A DNA stretch of 24,863 bases from Polyangiaceae bacterium (GCA_025936205.1 JAICTU010000069.1:1-24863); one strand, 5' to 3'. Counted from the first letter of the stretch, positions 7,579-16,278 are shown. Notes: a model not told the origin generated them from the letters alone. Translations and numbers: made by a program.

Positions 7579-10083
7579 ATGATCAATTCCCCGGACCCCC
7601 GAACCAGAAGCGATAAAGCATCTGCTTTCAACGTCTTCGGTCGTTACCGCCTGATCGCGGACGTGGGTCGCGGCGGCATGTCCGACGTGTACCTCGCAGT
7701 GACGGAGGGGACGGAGGCCGCGGCGCGCTTCCAAAAGCTGCTCGTCATCAAGATGCTCAAGCCGGAGCTGAGCGAGGACTCCGAGTTCGTCGCGATGTTC
7801 CTGAACGAGGCGCGGCTCGCCGCGCGTCTGAATCATCCCAATGTGGTGCAGACGATCGAGGTGGGCGAGGCGGGTGGGCGCTACTTCCTGGCCATGGAGT
7901 ACCTGGAGGGGCAGCCGCTGCACCGGGTGCTGCGCAACAACGACGCGCGTTCGCGGCTCGGCCTCGACATGCGTCTGCACATCCTGATTCAGGCGCTCGC
8001 CGGGCTGCATTATGCGCACGAGCGGCGAGACTACGATGGGTCTCCGCTCGACATCGTGCACCGTGACGTGTCGCCCGCGAACCTGTTCGTCACTTACGAC
8101 GGCCACGTCAAGCTGATGGACTTCGGCATCGCCAAGGCGCGCGACTCGAACAGCGAGACGCGCGTCGGCGTGTTCAAGGGCAAGGCGGCGTATGTCGCAC
8201 CGGAGCAAGCGCGCGGCGAGCTGGTCGATCGCCGCGCCGACGTCTATTCGGTGGGCGTGGTGCTCTGGGAGCTGCTCACCGGGCGTCGCCTGTGGAGCGG
8301 GCTGACCCAGATCGAGATGTTGCGGCGCGTGGTCGCCGGCGATGTGTCGACGCCGCGTGCCGTCGATCCGCGCATCCCCGCGGAGCTGGAAGAGATCTGC
8401 ATGAAGGCGCTGGCCTTCCGGCGCGAGGATCGCTACGCGACCGCGGCCGAGCTGGCCTCGGATCTGGAGAGCTTCGCCCAGCGCAGCTTTCCGCCCGTCG
8501 CCGGGCGTGACATCGGCGGGGTGCTGGCCGTCGCCTTCACGGAGGATCGCGATCGCATCCGCGACGTGATCGAGAACAGCCTGTCGCATCACCCCACGCC
8601 CGATTCGTCGCTGCCCGCGCTGAACCTGGCGGTGGACACCGGCAAGAGCCTGGCCCCGGGTGACAGCTCGGATCAGAACTCGTCGCTGAATCGCGAGGTG
8701 GTGGTCACCGAGACCATGTCGCGCGAGCCCGTGGTCGCCACCTCGGCGAGCGGCACGGTGCTCAAGCGCGGCGGCGTCGGCAAGAGCCTGCGCGTCGCGG
8801 CGGTGCTCGCGCTGGTGGCTGCCAGCGGCCTGGCTGGAGCGGGCTACTACTTGCGCCGTCCGCTGACGGCGTCGCAGCCGGCAGCCACGAAGTCCGTCGA
8901 CCCGCTGCCGGCCGAGCGCGGCGTGAGCGAGCACGAGATCAAGATCGGCATGAGTGCCGTGTTCTCGGGGCCTTCGCGCGATCTCGGCCAGAACATGAAG
9001 CTCGGCGTGGAGACGGCATTTCAGGTCGCCAACGAGGCGGGCGGTGTGCACGGCCGCACGCTGACCTTGACCGCGCTCGATGACGGCTACGAGGCCACGC
9101 GCGCCGAAGCCACGATGAAGGACCTGCTCCAAGATCGGCAGGTGTTCGCGCTGGTCGGCAACGTCGGCACGCCCACAGCGGTGGTCGCCGCGCCCTTTGC
9201 CGCGCGCCACAAGGCGATCTTCTTCGGCGCGTTCACGGGCGCATCCGTGCTGCGCCAGGATCCGCCGGAGCGCTACGTTTTCAATTATCGCGCCAGTTAC
9301 AAGGAAGAGACGGCGAAGTCGATCAAGTACCTGCTCGAGATCGGCAAGCTCGCGCCCGAGAATATCGCCGTGTTCGCGCAGGACGACTCCTACGGTGACG
9401 CGGGCTATGAGGGCGTGACCAAGGCCATGCGCGCCTACGAGCACGCGGGCGAGGACACGCTGCGCGTCGGCTACAAGCGCAACACCGCCGATGTCGACGC
9501 GGCCGTGGCGGCGCTGGTCAAATACAACGAAGAGGCGGAGCCCGCGGCGAAGGGCGAGCGGCGCGTGCAGAAGCACCCGCTCAGGGCCGTGGTGATGGTG
9601 GCGACGTACCGCGCCGCCGCCAAGTTCATCCAGAAGATCCGCGCGGTGCCCTCGCTCTCGAACACGTTGTTCTTCAACGTGTCGTTCGTCGGCAGCGAGT
9701 CGCTCGCCGATGAGCTGGCGAGCATGAGCCCGTCCCTGTGTAGCAACGTGTACGTCACGCAGGTCGTGCCCCTGTACGACTCCGGCGCGACGGGCGTGCG
9801 CCGCTATCGCGAGGCGCTCGCCAAGTACCAGCCCCAGGCAACGCCCGGCTTCGTTTCGCTGGAAGGCTTCATCGTCGGTTCGATCTTCGTGGAAGGCCTG
9901 AAGCGCGTCGGGCCGCAGCTCACGACGGAGCGGCTGGTGGACACGCTGGAGCAGATCGACGGCCTCGACCTCGGCTTCGGCAGCAAGATCAGCTACTCGC
10001 TGTCCGAGCACCAGGGCTCGCACAAGGTCTGGGGCACGCAGCTGGATCAGAACTGCAAGTACAAGGTCGTCGACCTGGAATAG
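7579..10083 (+). CDS. Membrane Ser/Thr protein kinase with C-terminal periplasmic-binding-protein (Peripla_BP_6-like) sensor
   Basis: An 834-residue bitopic signalling protein. The cytoplasmic kinase domain (about 20-290) has the Gly-rich loop (VGRGGMSDVYLA), Lys58 (VIKMLK), the catalytic loop HRDVSPANLF with Asp163, DFG with Asp181, and the APE-like segment AYVAPEQARG. The catalytic-loop Lys of canonical kinases is Ser here, as is frequent in myxobacterial kinases. After a linker, one transmembrane helix (about 405-426, VAAVLALVAASGLAGAGYYL) leads to a type-1 periplasmic binding fold (about 448-834; EIKIGMSAVFSGP, LVGNVGTPTAVVAAPFAA, FAQDDSYGDAGYEGV), the fold used for branched-chain amino acids and similar small ligands. 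The inferred role is that an external ligand controls phosphorylation inside. I chose ATG 7579 with GGAG nine bases upstream; an in-frame GTG at 7525 would add 18 unconserved residues. The gene stands alone and converges with the amidase. Confidence 0.93.
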   Translation: MINSPDPRTRSDKASAFNVFGRYRLIADVGRGGMSDVYLAVTEGTEAAARFQKLLVIKMLKPELSEDSEFVAMFLNEARLAARLNHPNVVQTIEVGEAGGRYFLAMEYLEGQPLHRVLRNNDARSRLGLDMRLHILIQALAGLHYAHERRDYDGSPLDIVHRDVSPANLFVTYDGHVKLMDFGIAKARDSNSETRVGVFKGKAAYVAPEQARGELVDRRADVYSVGVVLWELLTGRRLWSGLTQIEMLRRVVAGDVSTPRAVDPRIPAELEEICMKALAFRREDRYATAAELASDLESFAQRSFPPVAGRDIGGVLAVAFTEDRDRIRDVIENSLSHHPTPDSSLPALNLAVDTGKSLAPGDSSDQNSSLNREVVVTETMSREPVVATSASGTVLKRGGVGKSLRVAAVLALVAASGLAGAGYYLRRPLTASQPAATKSVDPLPAERGVSEHEIKIGMSAVFSGPSRDLGQNMKLGVETAFQVANEAGGVHGRTLTLTALDDGYEATRAEATMKDLLQDRQVFALVGNVGTPTAVVAAPFAARHKAIFFGAFTGASVLRQDPPERYVFNYRASYKEETAKSIKYLLEIGKLAPENIAVFAQDDSYGDAGYEGVTKAMRAYEHAGEDTLRVGYKRNTADVDAAVAALVKYNEEAEPAAKGERRVQKHPLRAVVMVATYRAAAKFIQKIRAVPSLSNTLFFNVSFVGSESLADELASMSPSLCSNVYVTQVVPLYDSGATGVRRYREALAKYQPQATPGFVSLEGFIVGSIFVEGLKRVGPQLTTERLVDTLEQIDGLDLGFGSKISYSLSEHQGSHKVWGTQLDQNCKYKVVDLE

Positions 10084-10088
10084 GCTTT

Positions 10089-10114
10089 GACGCCAGTGGG
10101 CACATTCTGGCGTC
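10089..10114. terminator. Bidirectional hairpin between convergent kinase and amidase genes
   Basis: GACGCCAG (10089-10096) and CTGGCGTC (10107-10114) form a perfect 8-base-pair stem with a 10-base loop, six bases after the kinase stop and 26 before the amidase stop. TTT precedes it on the plus strand. Its position between converging genes suits a shared terminator. Confidence 0.6.
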
Positions 10115-10139
10115 GCCGGGTGCCGCGCGGCGGCGAGCC

Positions 10140-11483
10140 TCACTGATCGCGGGCGAGCGTGCGCTCCAGCCAGCGCGCGGTGCGCAGCAGGGGCCCGTCT
10201 GCGCGGCGCGCGGCCACCAGTTGCACGCCGAGCGGCAGCTTCTCCGGCGTCGCCAGCAGCGGCAGGCTGAGCGCCGGCATGCCGCACAAGGTCCAGGGGG
10301 TGCAAAAGGCGGGGTCGCCCGTGGACTCGAGTCCGCGCGGCGCTGCACCCAGCGTGGCCGGCGTCGCGATGGCGTCGTAATCGCGCTCGAGCAGCCTGGC
10401 GAACCAGCTGTACAGAGGCTTCATGCGCGCCAGCGCGGATTGGTAGTCGAAGGCGCTGACCTGGCGCCCGCGCTCGAGCTGCTGGCGCAGGGCGGTCGTC
10501 ATCTGGGCCGCGCCGGTGCGCCACTCGCGATCGAGCTGGAACGCCATCTCGGCTTCCATGATGGTCTGATGGCAGCGCCAGGCGTCCAGCGCGCTCGACG
10601 GTAGCTCGACTTCGACCAGCTGCACGCCGAGCCGCTCGCGCAGGGCCGCCCAGGCGGAGTGCGTGGCGCTGTCGGCGCGGGGCCAGTGCGGCGTCGCGAT
10701 GAAGGCGAAGCGCGGCGGCCGCGGAGGTTCGCTGGCCGCGATTTCGCACAATGGGGGGCGCGCGCCCGACCAGCTGCCGGCGTCGCGCTCGTCGAAGCCG
10801 CCCAGGAGCTCGCCGAGCAGCGCGAGATCCTCGACGCTGCGCGCGAAGATCCCGACATGATCGAGCGTGGGCGAGAGCCGGAGCATGCCGGCGCGCGAGA
10901 TCATGCCGCGGGTGGGCTTGTAGCCGAGTACGCCGCAGAACGCGGCGGGGCGGATCGTCGAGCCGTTGGTCTGGCTGCCGATGGCCAGCGGCAACATGTG
11001 CGCGGCGACGGCCGCTGCGGAGCCGCTCGAGGAGCCGCCAGGAGTACGGCGCGGATCGCGCGGATTGCGGGTCTTGCCGGGGCCGAGGAAGGCAAACTCG
11101 GTGGTGACCGTCTTGCCCGCGATGATGGCGCCCGCGGCGCGCAAGCGCGCGACCACGCTCGCGTCGGCGCCGGGGACGCGCCCGGCGTACAGGGGCGAGC
11201 CGTGCTCGGTGGGCATGCCCGCGGTGTCGAAGATGTCCTTGATGCCGATGGGGATGCCGTGCAGGGGCCCTACGGGGTTGCCGGCGCGGCGCTCCGCGTC
11301 GGCGGCACGGGCGGCCGCCAGCACGGACTCGGGCTCGAAGAAGCTGAAGGCACCGATCTCCGGCTCCAGCTCGCGGATGCGCCGCAGGCACGCCGAGACG
11401 AGCTCTTCCGAGCTGAGAGACCCCGCTCGCAATCGGAACGCGGCTTCGGTCGCGGAGAGTTGGTGCAGTCCCGGTGGCGTCAT
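10140..11483 (-). CDS. Amidase-signature family hydrolase
   Basis: A 447-residue enzyme with the Ser-cisSer-Lys triad of the amidase-signature family, which hydrolyses carboxamides. Visible residues are Lys82 (HGIPIGIKDIFDTAG), cis-Ser151 in the GGSSSGSAAAVAA signature, and nucleophile Ser175 in SQTNGSTIRPAAFCGV; the 24-residue Ser-Ser spacing equals that of FAAH and peptide amidase. The QTNGSTIRPA form and the lack of GatB/GatC genes nearby argue against GatA and for a general amidase of unknown substrate. I chose ATG at 11483 (MTPPGLHQLSATEAA) over the TTG at 11528, since the extra 15 residues precede the usual N-terminus, although neither has a good ribosome binding site. There is no signal peptide. 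It diverges from the Cys-rich lipoprotein gene. Confidence 0.9.
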   Translation of the reverse strand: MTPPGLHQLSATEAAFRLRAGSLSSEELVSACLRRIRELEPEIGAFSFFEPESVLAAARAADAERRAGNPVGPLHGIPIGIKDIFDTAGMPTEHGSPLYAGRVPGADASVVARLRAAGAIIAGKTVTTEFAFLGPGKTRNPRDPRRTPGGSSSGSAAAVAAHMLPLAIGSQTNGSTIRPAAFCGVLGYKPTRGMISRAGMLRLSPTLDHVGIFARSVEDLALLGELLGGFDERDAGSWSGARPPLCEIAASEPPRPPRFAFIATPHWPRADSATHSAWAALRERLGVQLVEVELPSSALDAWRCHQTIMEAEMAFQLDREWRTGAAQMTTALRQQLERGRQVSAFDYQSALARMKPLYSWFARLLERDYDAIATPATLGAAPRGLESTGDPAFCTPWTLCGMPALSLPLLATPEKLPLGVQLVAARRADGPLLRTARWLERTLARDQ

Positions 11484-12055
11484 CTCGCGGAAGAAGCACT
11501 TGTAGCGGATGCGCTCCCGCGAAGACAACGCTGGCCGCCCGGCGATCGATCGGATCCGGTCCGCCGCGGCAGCGAAGTGCGATCAGAGCGCGATGCGTAA
11601 ACGCTTCCAGTGCGATCCGCTGGAGTACCAAGGGGCAGGGCCACCTACTCCACCATCTCGAGGACGCGCGAGCACACACGCTGTTGCTTCCTGCAGCTGT
11701 CGGATGGTGCTAACGCGACGCGACCGCGGGCTTCGCTCATGCATGAGGAGCGAGCAAGTGTCGCTGCGCGCTCGAGGGGAGGTGTGTGCGCGCCGAAGCA
11801 GTGGAAGCGCGCGGTGTCACGAAATGTTGCACCGATGCAATGGAACACGGGCGCGTGTTCGCGCCGGCTTCCAGTGTCGCGCGATCGCGCAATCAGTGCG
11901 CGAAAAACTGACGCGCGCTTCCGGCGTGGCTGGGTTTTTCGTGTTAACATGGTTAGCCGGCTAGGGGTGTTTGCACTTGCCGGTGCTCCGAGAGGAGAGC
12001 CTGAAAAGGCTGCTCGGGAAGCCATAAATTTTTTCTTTTTCGGGACAGGTGTGCC
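11484..12055. other. 572-base divergent intergenic region rich in inverted repeats
   Basis: No gene is supported; the short Arg/Ser-rich frames here have no domain or ribosome binding site. The right half holds several small dyads: TTGCA-CCGA-TGCAA (11827-11840), GAACACG-GGCG-CGTGTTC (11843-11860), the palindrome GCGCGATCGCGC (11879-11890), and TAGCCGGCTA (11954-11963). A GAAA-loop hairpin and a T-rich stretch then lie just before the lipoprotein start. This is probably the promoter and leader region of the large lipoprotein gene. I could not fix a convincing -35/-10 pair; TAACAT at 11945-11950 is a possible -10. Confidence 0.5.
11995..12040 (+). promoter_or_regulatory. Leader hairpin with GAAA loop followed by T-rich tract
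   Basis: GAGAGCCT (11995-12002), loop GAAA (12003-12006) and AGGCT-G-CTC (12007-12015) form an 8-base-pair stem with one bulged G; an outer CCGAG/CTCGG pairing (11988-11992 with 12013-12017) is an alternative. A T6-C-T5 tract (12029-12040) follows 13 bases later, just before the lipoprotein's ribosome binding site. It could be an attenuator or RNA regulatory element, but it matches no riboswitch class I recognise. Confidence 0.35.
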
Positions 12056-15000
12056 GTGAGGCGTAAGTTCAACTGGGCTTTGTCTGCGTGTGTAACCCTG
12101 GGGTTGGTTGCTTGCGGCGGTGGGAACACACCGCAGCAAAACGTCGTGACGACAGCTGGCGCGGGCGGTGGCGGCGCCGGGGATAACAGCGGCGGCGCCG
12201 CTGGAGATGAGGAACCGGGCGGCATCGCGGGCACGCAGGGCCTCATCCCGGATGAAGGCGGCTCCGGCGGCTTTTGCAGTGATTCTTCCTGCGGCGGTAG
12301 CAGCGGCGACACGGGCGGCAGCGGCGGCGGTGGAACTCTGTGCGGAAATGGTCAGCTCGACCCGGGCGAGCAGTGCGATGACGGCAACGCCTCGCCGGGC
12401 GACGGCTGTACGGGCGCCTGCAACCTGGAGCCGAACTACGCCTGCAACACCGTGGGGCAAGCTTGCACTTCGACCATCGCCTGCGGCGACGGCACGGTCG
12501 CCGGCACCGAGGCCTGCGATGACGGCAACCACGACGACAATGACGGCTGCGCTGCCGACTGCACGGTGGAGGACAACTTCGGCTGCACCACGGATGCGGA
12601 CGGTTCGAGCTCGTGTATTCCGATCCAGAACGGGGCCTGTGGTGACTCCACGGTCAACTCGGGCGAGCAGTGCGACGACGGCAACAGCGACCCCAATGAC
12701 GGCTGTTCGGATACCTGCAAGGTAGAGGCCGGCTACGTGTGCAGCACGGTGGGCCAGCCCTGCGATCACGTCGAGTACTGCGGTGACGGCTTCCTGAAGG
12801 GCGACGGCAGCGAGCAGTGCGATGACGGCAACCGCTCGCCGGTCGACGGCTGCGACGGCTCCTGTGTCATCCTGCCGAACTTCGTCTGCCCGGATCCGGG
12901 GCAGCCCTGTCAGTCGACGATCGTGTGTGGCGACGGCCAGATCACGGGTAACGAGAAGTGCGACGACGGCGACACCGACAGCGGCGACGGCTGCTCCAGC
13001 TCCTGCAATGCCGAGCCTGGCTATACCTGCACCGGCGGCGGCAACACGCCCGTGGCGGGTCCCTGCCAGCCGGTAGCGGTCGAGCGCTGCGGCGACAACG
13101 CGCTCGCGGCCACCGAGTTCTGCGACGACGGCGCCAACGCGGACGGCGACGGCTGCTCGGCGACCTGCACCATCGAGCCCGGCTGGGACTGCCCCGGCGG
13201 TAAGAACTGCGTGCGCGTCGGCAGCTGCGGCGACGGGCTGGTGAACGTGGTCGGTGAGGAGTGCGACGACGGCGTCGACGGCGTCACGCACCAGCCCAAG
13301 AGCGGTGACGGCTGCACTGCGACCTGCAAGCGCGAGGCGCTCTTCAGCTGTCCTCCGGCGGGCGGCGCGTGCACCAGCACGGTCGTGTGCGGCGACGGCG
13401 TGGTCAACGGCGCCGAGACCTGCGACGACGGCAACACCCTCGGCGGCGACGGCTGCAATGCCAGCTGCAAGATCGAGTCCGGCTGGGTCTGCCCCGTGGG
13501 CGGCGTGTGCCGCACGGTGTGCGGTGACGGCATCCGCATCGGCGAGGACGCGGACGGCATCGTCCACGAGCAGTGCGACGACAAGAACCTGACCGCGGGC
13601 GACGGCTGCGGCGCCGATTGCCGGCTGGAGGACGGCTTCAAGTGTGACGATCCGGTGAGCCCGGCGAACGCCAAGGACGTGTGCACACACACGGTGTGCG
13701 GCGACGGCGCCCCGGAAGGCACCGAGCAGTGCGATGACGGCAACCTGGCGCCGTACGACGGCTGCGACCGTTTCTGCCACAAGGAGCCCAAGTGCAGTGG
13801 CTCGCCGTACGAATGCGGCGCCGTGTGCGGCGACGGCATGAAGTTCCCCGAGGAGGAGTGCGATGACGGCAACACCTCCGATGGCGATGGCTGCTCGTTC
13901 GACTGCAAGCTGGAGGATGGGTTCGACTGCACCAACGACGCGGCGGATCTGGGTAGCTCGATCCAGCTACCGATCATTTTTCGCGATTTCAACAGCAGCC
14001 ACCCTCAGTTCGAGGTCAATCCCGGCAGCGGTGGCGTGACTTCTGGCATGGTGCTGGTCAACCTCGGATCGAACGGCAAGCCCCAATACAACGTGAACTT
14101 CAGTGCCAACAGTCGCGCTGACTTCTCGATGGACGGAGCCAAGCCGAACGCGACGGGCACGCGCACGCTGTCGGATGCGGAAATCACGACCAACTTCAAC
14201 CAGTGGTACGTGACTGACGGCACCAACAACAAGCAGGTGCTCAGCACATTGACTCTGACCGAGAGCCCCGCTGGCAGCGGCAGCTACCAGTTCGCGGCCA
14301 GCCTATCTAGCACGCCTCCGGCGCAGTTCTTTCCGCTCGACGGCAAAGGCTTCAATGAACAGACGAGCACGGCGAGCAATGGTACGCACAACTTCCACTT
14401 CACGAGCGAAGCGCGCCAGTGGTTTCTGTACCAATCGAGCGCGACGCACCCGTTGCTCACCTTCAGCGGTGATGACGACGTGTGGGTGTTCGTCAACGGC
14501 ACGCTGGCCGTCGACCTCGGAGGCATCCACGGAGAAAAGACAGGCAGCATCGAGCTGATCGGTACGACGGGGCAGTCTTCCTGCACGCGCATTCCTGCCG
14601 TCACCGGAACCTGCTCCAACCCCGGCATCATCCTGGATCCGAACGGTGTGAACGAGATCGCCGTGTTCCAGGCCGAGCGCCACGTGACGCAGTCGAACTA
14701 CACGCTGACGATGAAAGGCTTTAACGCCCCCATCACCAGCTGCAACAGCAACTGCGGCGACGGCGTCATCACCGCGGACGAAGCCTGCGACATCAAGAAC
14801 GGCAACACCGGCGCCTACGGCACCTGCAATGCCGACTGCACCTTGCCGGCACGCTGCGGCGACGGCATCACCAACGGCCCCGAGCAGTGCGACAACGGCA
14901 TCAACACCTCCACTCGCGAGGTCGTGGCGCCGACCAACGGCTCCGTGGGCAACCCCGGGACCGGCGACTGCGCTCCGGGCTGCGTGCGCGCGCCGCGCTG

Positions 15001-16036
15001 CGGTGACGGCCAGCTCCAGGGTCAATTCGAGCAGTGCGACCTGGGCAGCGCCAGCAACACCGGCGCCTACAACACCTGCAACAGCAACTGCACCCTGCCG
15101 GCGCGCTGCGGCGACGGCGTGAAGAACGGCCCCGAGCAGTGCGACACCGGCGCCAACAACGGCAGCGGCGGCAGCCCCTGCCTCGCCAACTGCACCCTGC
15201 GCTGCGGCAACGGTCAGATCGATCAGGGCGAGCAGTGCGACGACGGCCTGGCCAACAACACCGGCGGCTACGGCAAGTGCGAGGCCAACTGCACGCTCGG
15301 TCCGCGCTGCGGCGACGCCGTGCCCGATTCCGGCGAGGCCTGCGATGACGGCCTGAACGACGGCAGCTACGGCCACTGCGGCGTGGGCTGCCAGCCCGGT
15401 CCGTTCTGCGGTGACGGCACGCTCCAATCGCAGTTCGGCGAGACCTGCGACAACGGCGGCGCCAACGTCGCGAGCGGCTACGGCTCGGGCCTGTGCACGA
15501 CGCAGTGCAAGCCGGCGCCGTTCTGCGGCAACCACGCGGTCGACGTCACGGCTGGTGAGGTGTGCGACGACGGCGTGAACGACGGCCAGCCCGGCTCGTG
15601 CGCGCCGGACTGCAAGAGCGCCATCCCGCTCACCTCGTGCGGCAACGGCCAGGTCCAGGCCGGCGAGCAGTGCGACAACGGCAACAACAACGGCAAACCC
15701 GGCAACGCCTGCGACGTGCGCTGCGAACTGGCCTGTGGCAACGGCTACGTCGATGCCACCGAGCAGTGCGATGACGGCGTGAACAACGGCTCGTACGGCA
15801 CCTGCAACAGCAACTGCACCTTCGCGGCCTTCTGCGGCGACGGTATCAAGCAGGGTCCGGAAGACTGCGACGACGGCCCCGGCAACGTCGCGCCCGCCAA
15901 CGCCTACGGCTCGGGCGTCTGCACCACCTCGTGCACGCGCGCGCCGTTCTGCGGCGACCACCGCGTCGACAACGCCTTCGGCGAGATGTGCGACGGCGGC
16001 GCGGCCTGCACCTCGGCGTGCAGCATCCTGCGCTGA
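12056..16036 (+). CDS. Giant Cys-rich repeat lipoprotein with central fibro-slime domain
   Basis: A 1,326-residue predicted surface lipoprotein. The signal peptide ends in the lipobox LVAC with Cys20, followed by a Gly-rich linker (about 21-95). Residues 96 to about 635 contain 11 DUF4215/myxobacterial Cys-rich repeats (pattern CGDG...GEQCDDGN...GDGC...C). A fibro-slime domain follows (about 640-890; FRDFNSSHPQFE, GDDDVWVFVNG, VDLGGIHGEKTG, VFQAERHVTQSNYTL), a PA14-related module of secreted slime and matrix proteins. Twelve shorter Cys-rich repeats run from about 895 to the end (CGDG..NGPEQCD). The acidic loops and paired cysteines suggest disulfide-bonded, perhaps calcium-binding modules. 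I chose GTG 12056 with AGG six bases upstream, which gives a clean signal peptide. The inferred role is adhesion or matrix structure on the cell surface. It is monocistronic, ending at a strong hairpin. Confidence 0.93.
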   Translation: MRRKFNWALSACVTLGLVACGGGNTPQQNVVTTAGAGGGGAGDNSGGAAGDEEPGGIAGTQGLIPDEGGSGGFCSDSSCGGSSGDTGGSGGGGTLCGNGQLDPGEQCDDGNASPGDGCTGACNLEPNYACNTVGQACTSTIACGDGTVAGTEACDDGNHDDNDGCAADCTVEDNFGCTTDADGSSSCIPIQNGACGDSTVNSGEQCDDGNSDPNDGCSDTCKVEAGYVCSTVGQPCDHVEYCGDGFLKGDGSEQCDDGNRSPVDGCDGSCVILPNFVCPDPGQPCQSTIVCGDGQITGNEKCDDGDTDSGDGCSSSCNAEPGYTCTGGGNTPVAGPCQPVAVERCGDNALAATEFCDDGANADGDGCSATCTIEPGWDCPGGKNCVRVGSCGDGLVNVVGEECDDGVDGVTHQPKSGDGCTATCKREALFSCPPAGGACTSTVVCGDGVVNGAETCDDGNTLGGDGCNASCKIESGWVCPVGGVCRTVCGDGIRIGEDADGIVHEQCDDKNLTAGDGCGADCRLEDGFKCDDPVSPANAKDVCTHTVCGDGAPEGTEQCDDGNLAPYDGCDRFCHKEPKCSGSPYECGAVCGDGMKFPEEECDDGNTSDGDGCSFDCKLEDGFDCTNDAADLGSSIQLPIIFRDFNSSHPQFEVNPGSGGVTSGMVLVNLGSNGKPQYNVNFSANSRADFSMDGAKPNATGTRTLSDAEITTNFNQWYVTDGTNNKQVLSTLTLTESPAGSGSYQFAASLSSTPPAQFFPLDGKGFNEQTSTASNGTHNFHFTSEARQWFLYQSSATHPLLTFSGDDDVWVFVNGTLAVDLGGIHGEKTGSIELIGTTGQSSCTRIPAVTGTCSNPGIILDPNGVNEIAVFQAERHVTQSNYTLTMKGFNAPITSCNSNCGDGVITADEACDIKNGNTGAYGTCNADCTLPARCGDGITNGPEQCDNGINTSTREVVAPTNGSVGNPGTGDCAPGCVRAPRCGDGQLQGQFEQCDLGSASNTGAYNTCNSNCTLPARCGDGVKNGPEQCDTGANNGSGGSPCLANCTLRCGNGQIDQGEQCDDGLANNTGGYGKCEANCTLGPRCGDAVPDSGEACDDGLNDGSYGHCGVGCQPGPFCGDGTLQSQFGETCDNGGANVASGYGSGLCTTQCKPAPFCGNHAVDVTAGEVCDDGVNDGQPGSCAPDCKSAIPLTSCGNGQVQAGEQCDNGNNNGKPGNACDVRCELACGNGYVDATEQCDDGVNNGSYGTCNSNCTFAAFCGDGIKQGPEDCDDGPGNVAPANAYGSGVCTTSCTRAPFCGDHRVDNAFGEMCDGGAACTSACSILR
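12341..13950 (+). repeat. N-terminal block of 11 Cys-rich (DUF4215-type) repeats
   Basis: Within the lipoprotein gene, units of about 40-55 codons each start with CGNG or CGDG and carry a D-D-G-N acidic loop, a second GDGC and an extra distal cysteine pair. High similarity between units makes this stretch prone to recombination and to assembly error. Confidence 0.85.
14754..16033 (+). repeat. C-terminal block of 12 shorter Cys-rich repeats
   Basis: Units of about 28-48 codons after the fibro-slime domain often read CGDG-x3-GPEQCD with CNSNCTLPAR-like ends. They lack the long distal segment of the N-terminal units, so the two blocks form distinct subfamilies. Confidence 0.85.
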
Positions 16037-16082
16037 GACACGCGCTGCGCTGAAACAAGGCGCTGGCGCTGATCAGCCACGA

Positions 16083-16111
16083 GACGGGTCGGGCAATGAG
16101 CCCGACCCGTC
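16083..16111 (+). terminator. Strong terminator hairpin after the Cys-rich lipoprotein gene
   Basis: GACGGGTCGGGC (16083-16094), loop AATGA, and GCCCGACCCGTC (16100-16111) form a perfect 12-base-pair stem. It lies 46 bases after the stop codon; a short TTT follows at 16116-16118. Confidence 0.8.
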
Positions 16112-16167
16112 GCCGTTTCAGGGTCCGGAGGTGTGAGCGCGCAGGTCAGGGGTGGCTTCAGCCTGTC

Positions 16168-16185
16168 GGCCGGTGTGCGCCGGCC
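16168..16185 (+). repeat. Small hairpin in the tpiA upstream region
   Basis: GGCCGG (16168-16173), a six-base loop and CCGGCC (16180-16185) form a perfect six-pair stem about 95 bases before tpiA. It could be part of the leader or chance in GC-rich DNA. Confidence 0.3.
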
Positions 16186-16278
16186 CGCCTTCGGCAGTAG
16201 GCACTTTCAGTTCCGGGCAAAACGTCGTAACTGCGGGGCCCCACCGCCGAGCCGCGGTGTGAGCGCCGGAGAAATCGC

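Noticed and set aside
10140..11483. Identification of the amidase as GatA
   Set aside because: The QTNGSTIRPAAFCGV form and the absence of gatB/gatC nearby fit a general amidase better; the shared signature alone is not enough.
7516..11679. A 1,387-codon minus-strand open frame antisense to the kinase and overlapping the amidase
   Set aside because: It is a shadow of strong GC bias at third codon positions: its translation is Arg/Ala/His-rich without domains, while the plus-strand kinase and the other minus-strand frame (amidase) have complete motifs.
11645..13780. Long minus-strand frames (also 14303-15961) antisense to the Cys-rich lipoprotein, rich in repeated Ala/Val
   Set aside because: The repetition simply mirrors the plus-strand repeats read in reverse; no start site or domain supports them.
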